A DNA stretch of 33,844 nucleotides from Schleiferiaceae bacterium (GTDB taxonomy: Bacteria > Bacteroidota > Bacteroidia > Flavobacteriales > Schleiferiaceae), in the NCBI GenBank assembly GCA_023260615.1, contig JALQUY010000001.1, positions 24,369 to 58,212 on the forward strand, written 5' to 3'. This document shows positions 33,473 through 33,844 of the stretch, one piece after another. Below the pieces are notes generated by a model, which was given only the letters and a program-made list of their open reading frames with translations, had not been told where the DNA came from and did not search any database. How positions within the stretch are numbered: the stretch's first letter is position 1; the number at the start of each line of letters is the position of its first letter. Position numbers and translations under genes: made by a program.

Positions 33473-33519
33473 TCGTAGGCTGTTCCTCAGCACGTTACGA
33501 GAATCTAGGATTTTTTTTT
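33473..33519 (+). terminator. Weak terminator candidate after the SDR gene
   Basis: GCTG (33479-33482) and CAGC (33488-33491) pair around TTCCT, and TCGTA (33473-33477) can pair with TACGA (33496-33500) across an internal loop. A long T-run begins ten bases later at about 33510. The distance makes the call uncertain. Confidence 0.3.
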
Positions 33520-33530
33520 AGCACTGGGTG

Positions 33531-33560
33531 TTGCACAACTGAAAAGCGTTTCTACATTTG
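33531..33560 (+). promoter_or_regulatory. rRNA operon promoter
   Basis: TTG at 33531-33533 (-33) and TACATTTG at 33553-33560 (-7) are 19 bases apart, a full match to the Bacteroidota promoter. Predicted start site is a few bases after 33560, giving a leader of about 160 bases before 16S. Confidence 0.8.
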
Positions 33561-33641
33561 CACCCCCCAAACGGAACAACGGCAGCTCGGAAGCGAGACG
33601 TCGGGACCGGCGGGGGAAAGACAGAAGGAAGAAACTTCACC

Positions 33642-33652
33642 GTTCTTTAACA
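33642..33652 (+). promoter_or_regulatory. boxA-like antitermination element of the rRNA leader
   Basis: GTTCTTTAACA matches the boxA core found in rRNA leaders (TGCTCTTTAACA in E. coli) and lies about 74 bases before the 16S gene, where Nus-factor antitermination begins. The rest of 33561-33725 holds no gene. Confidence 0.7.
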
Positions 33653-33725
33653 TATTGTGAAATCGAAAGAGCTTCAACTCGAAGATTCTAATGAGATACT
33701 TCAAGAGGCCAGATCAAACAATCTT

Positions 33726-33844
<119 letters not shown>

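Overview
The window is a stretch of a Bacteroidota chromosome, most likely order Flavobacteriales. Support comes from type IX secretion genes (porU, porV, gldJ, a PorP/SprF gene), the Bacteroidota -7 promoter word TAnnTTTG in front of many genes, mevalonate-pathway genes, a split pyruvate dehydrogenase locus (E1-alpha plus E2 without E1-beta) and the 5' end of a Bacteroidota-type 16S rRNA gene at the right edge. Base composition is even and moderately GC-rich. I see no mobile element, CRISPR array or tRNA. Coding density is very high and no stretch above 300 bases lacks a gene.

Layout. 1-2295 (minus): a DUF255 thioredoxin-fold protein followed by 3-methyladenine DNA glycosylase Tag, cut by the window edge. 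2380-4590 (plus): a PiT-type phosphate transporter with a PhoU-like tail. 4591-4790: a 200-base convergent gap with a degenerate 43-bp tandem repeat and a large hairpin. 4791-6173 (minus): M20 dipeptidase. 6225-8477 (plus): a secreted type IX (type B) cargo protein with a choice-of-anchor L domain.

8485-15998 (minus) is one run of eleven genes, most joined by ATGA/TGATG overlaps or tiny gaps: M23 peptidase, MerR regulator, LemA, two TPM-domain proteins, a small lipoprotein, a 6-pyruvoyl-tetrahydropterin synthase-like enzyme, fabD, mvaD, mevalonate kinase and a shortened UbiA-type protein. The order moves from envelope functions to pterin, fatty acid and isoprenoid synthesis. alaS (plus) diverges from it through overlapping promoters and is followed by a small predicted outer-membrane protein.

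19311-27968 is a type IX secretion/gliding locus: porP/sprF, gldJ and murF run left, porU and porV run right from a shared control region. 28062-30326 encodes pyruvate dehydrogenase E1-alpha and E2 and ends in a clear terminator. 30417-33457 is a ferrous iron uptake unit: feoA, feoB, a 38-residue Cys-rich FeoB-associated membrane peptide, and a short-chain dehydrogenase overlapping it. The window closes with an rRNA promoter, a boxA-like antitermination site and the first ~120 bases of 16S rRNA.

I found no clearly new multi-gene system. The most notable signals are TAnnTTTG promoters only 4-6 bases before start codons (predicted leaderless mRNAs), a UbiA homologue that has lost its second Asp motif, a FeoB with Thr in the G4 motif, a eukaryote-like PTPS inside an isoprenoid/fatty-acid operon, and the degenerate repeat that supplies a stop codon.
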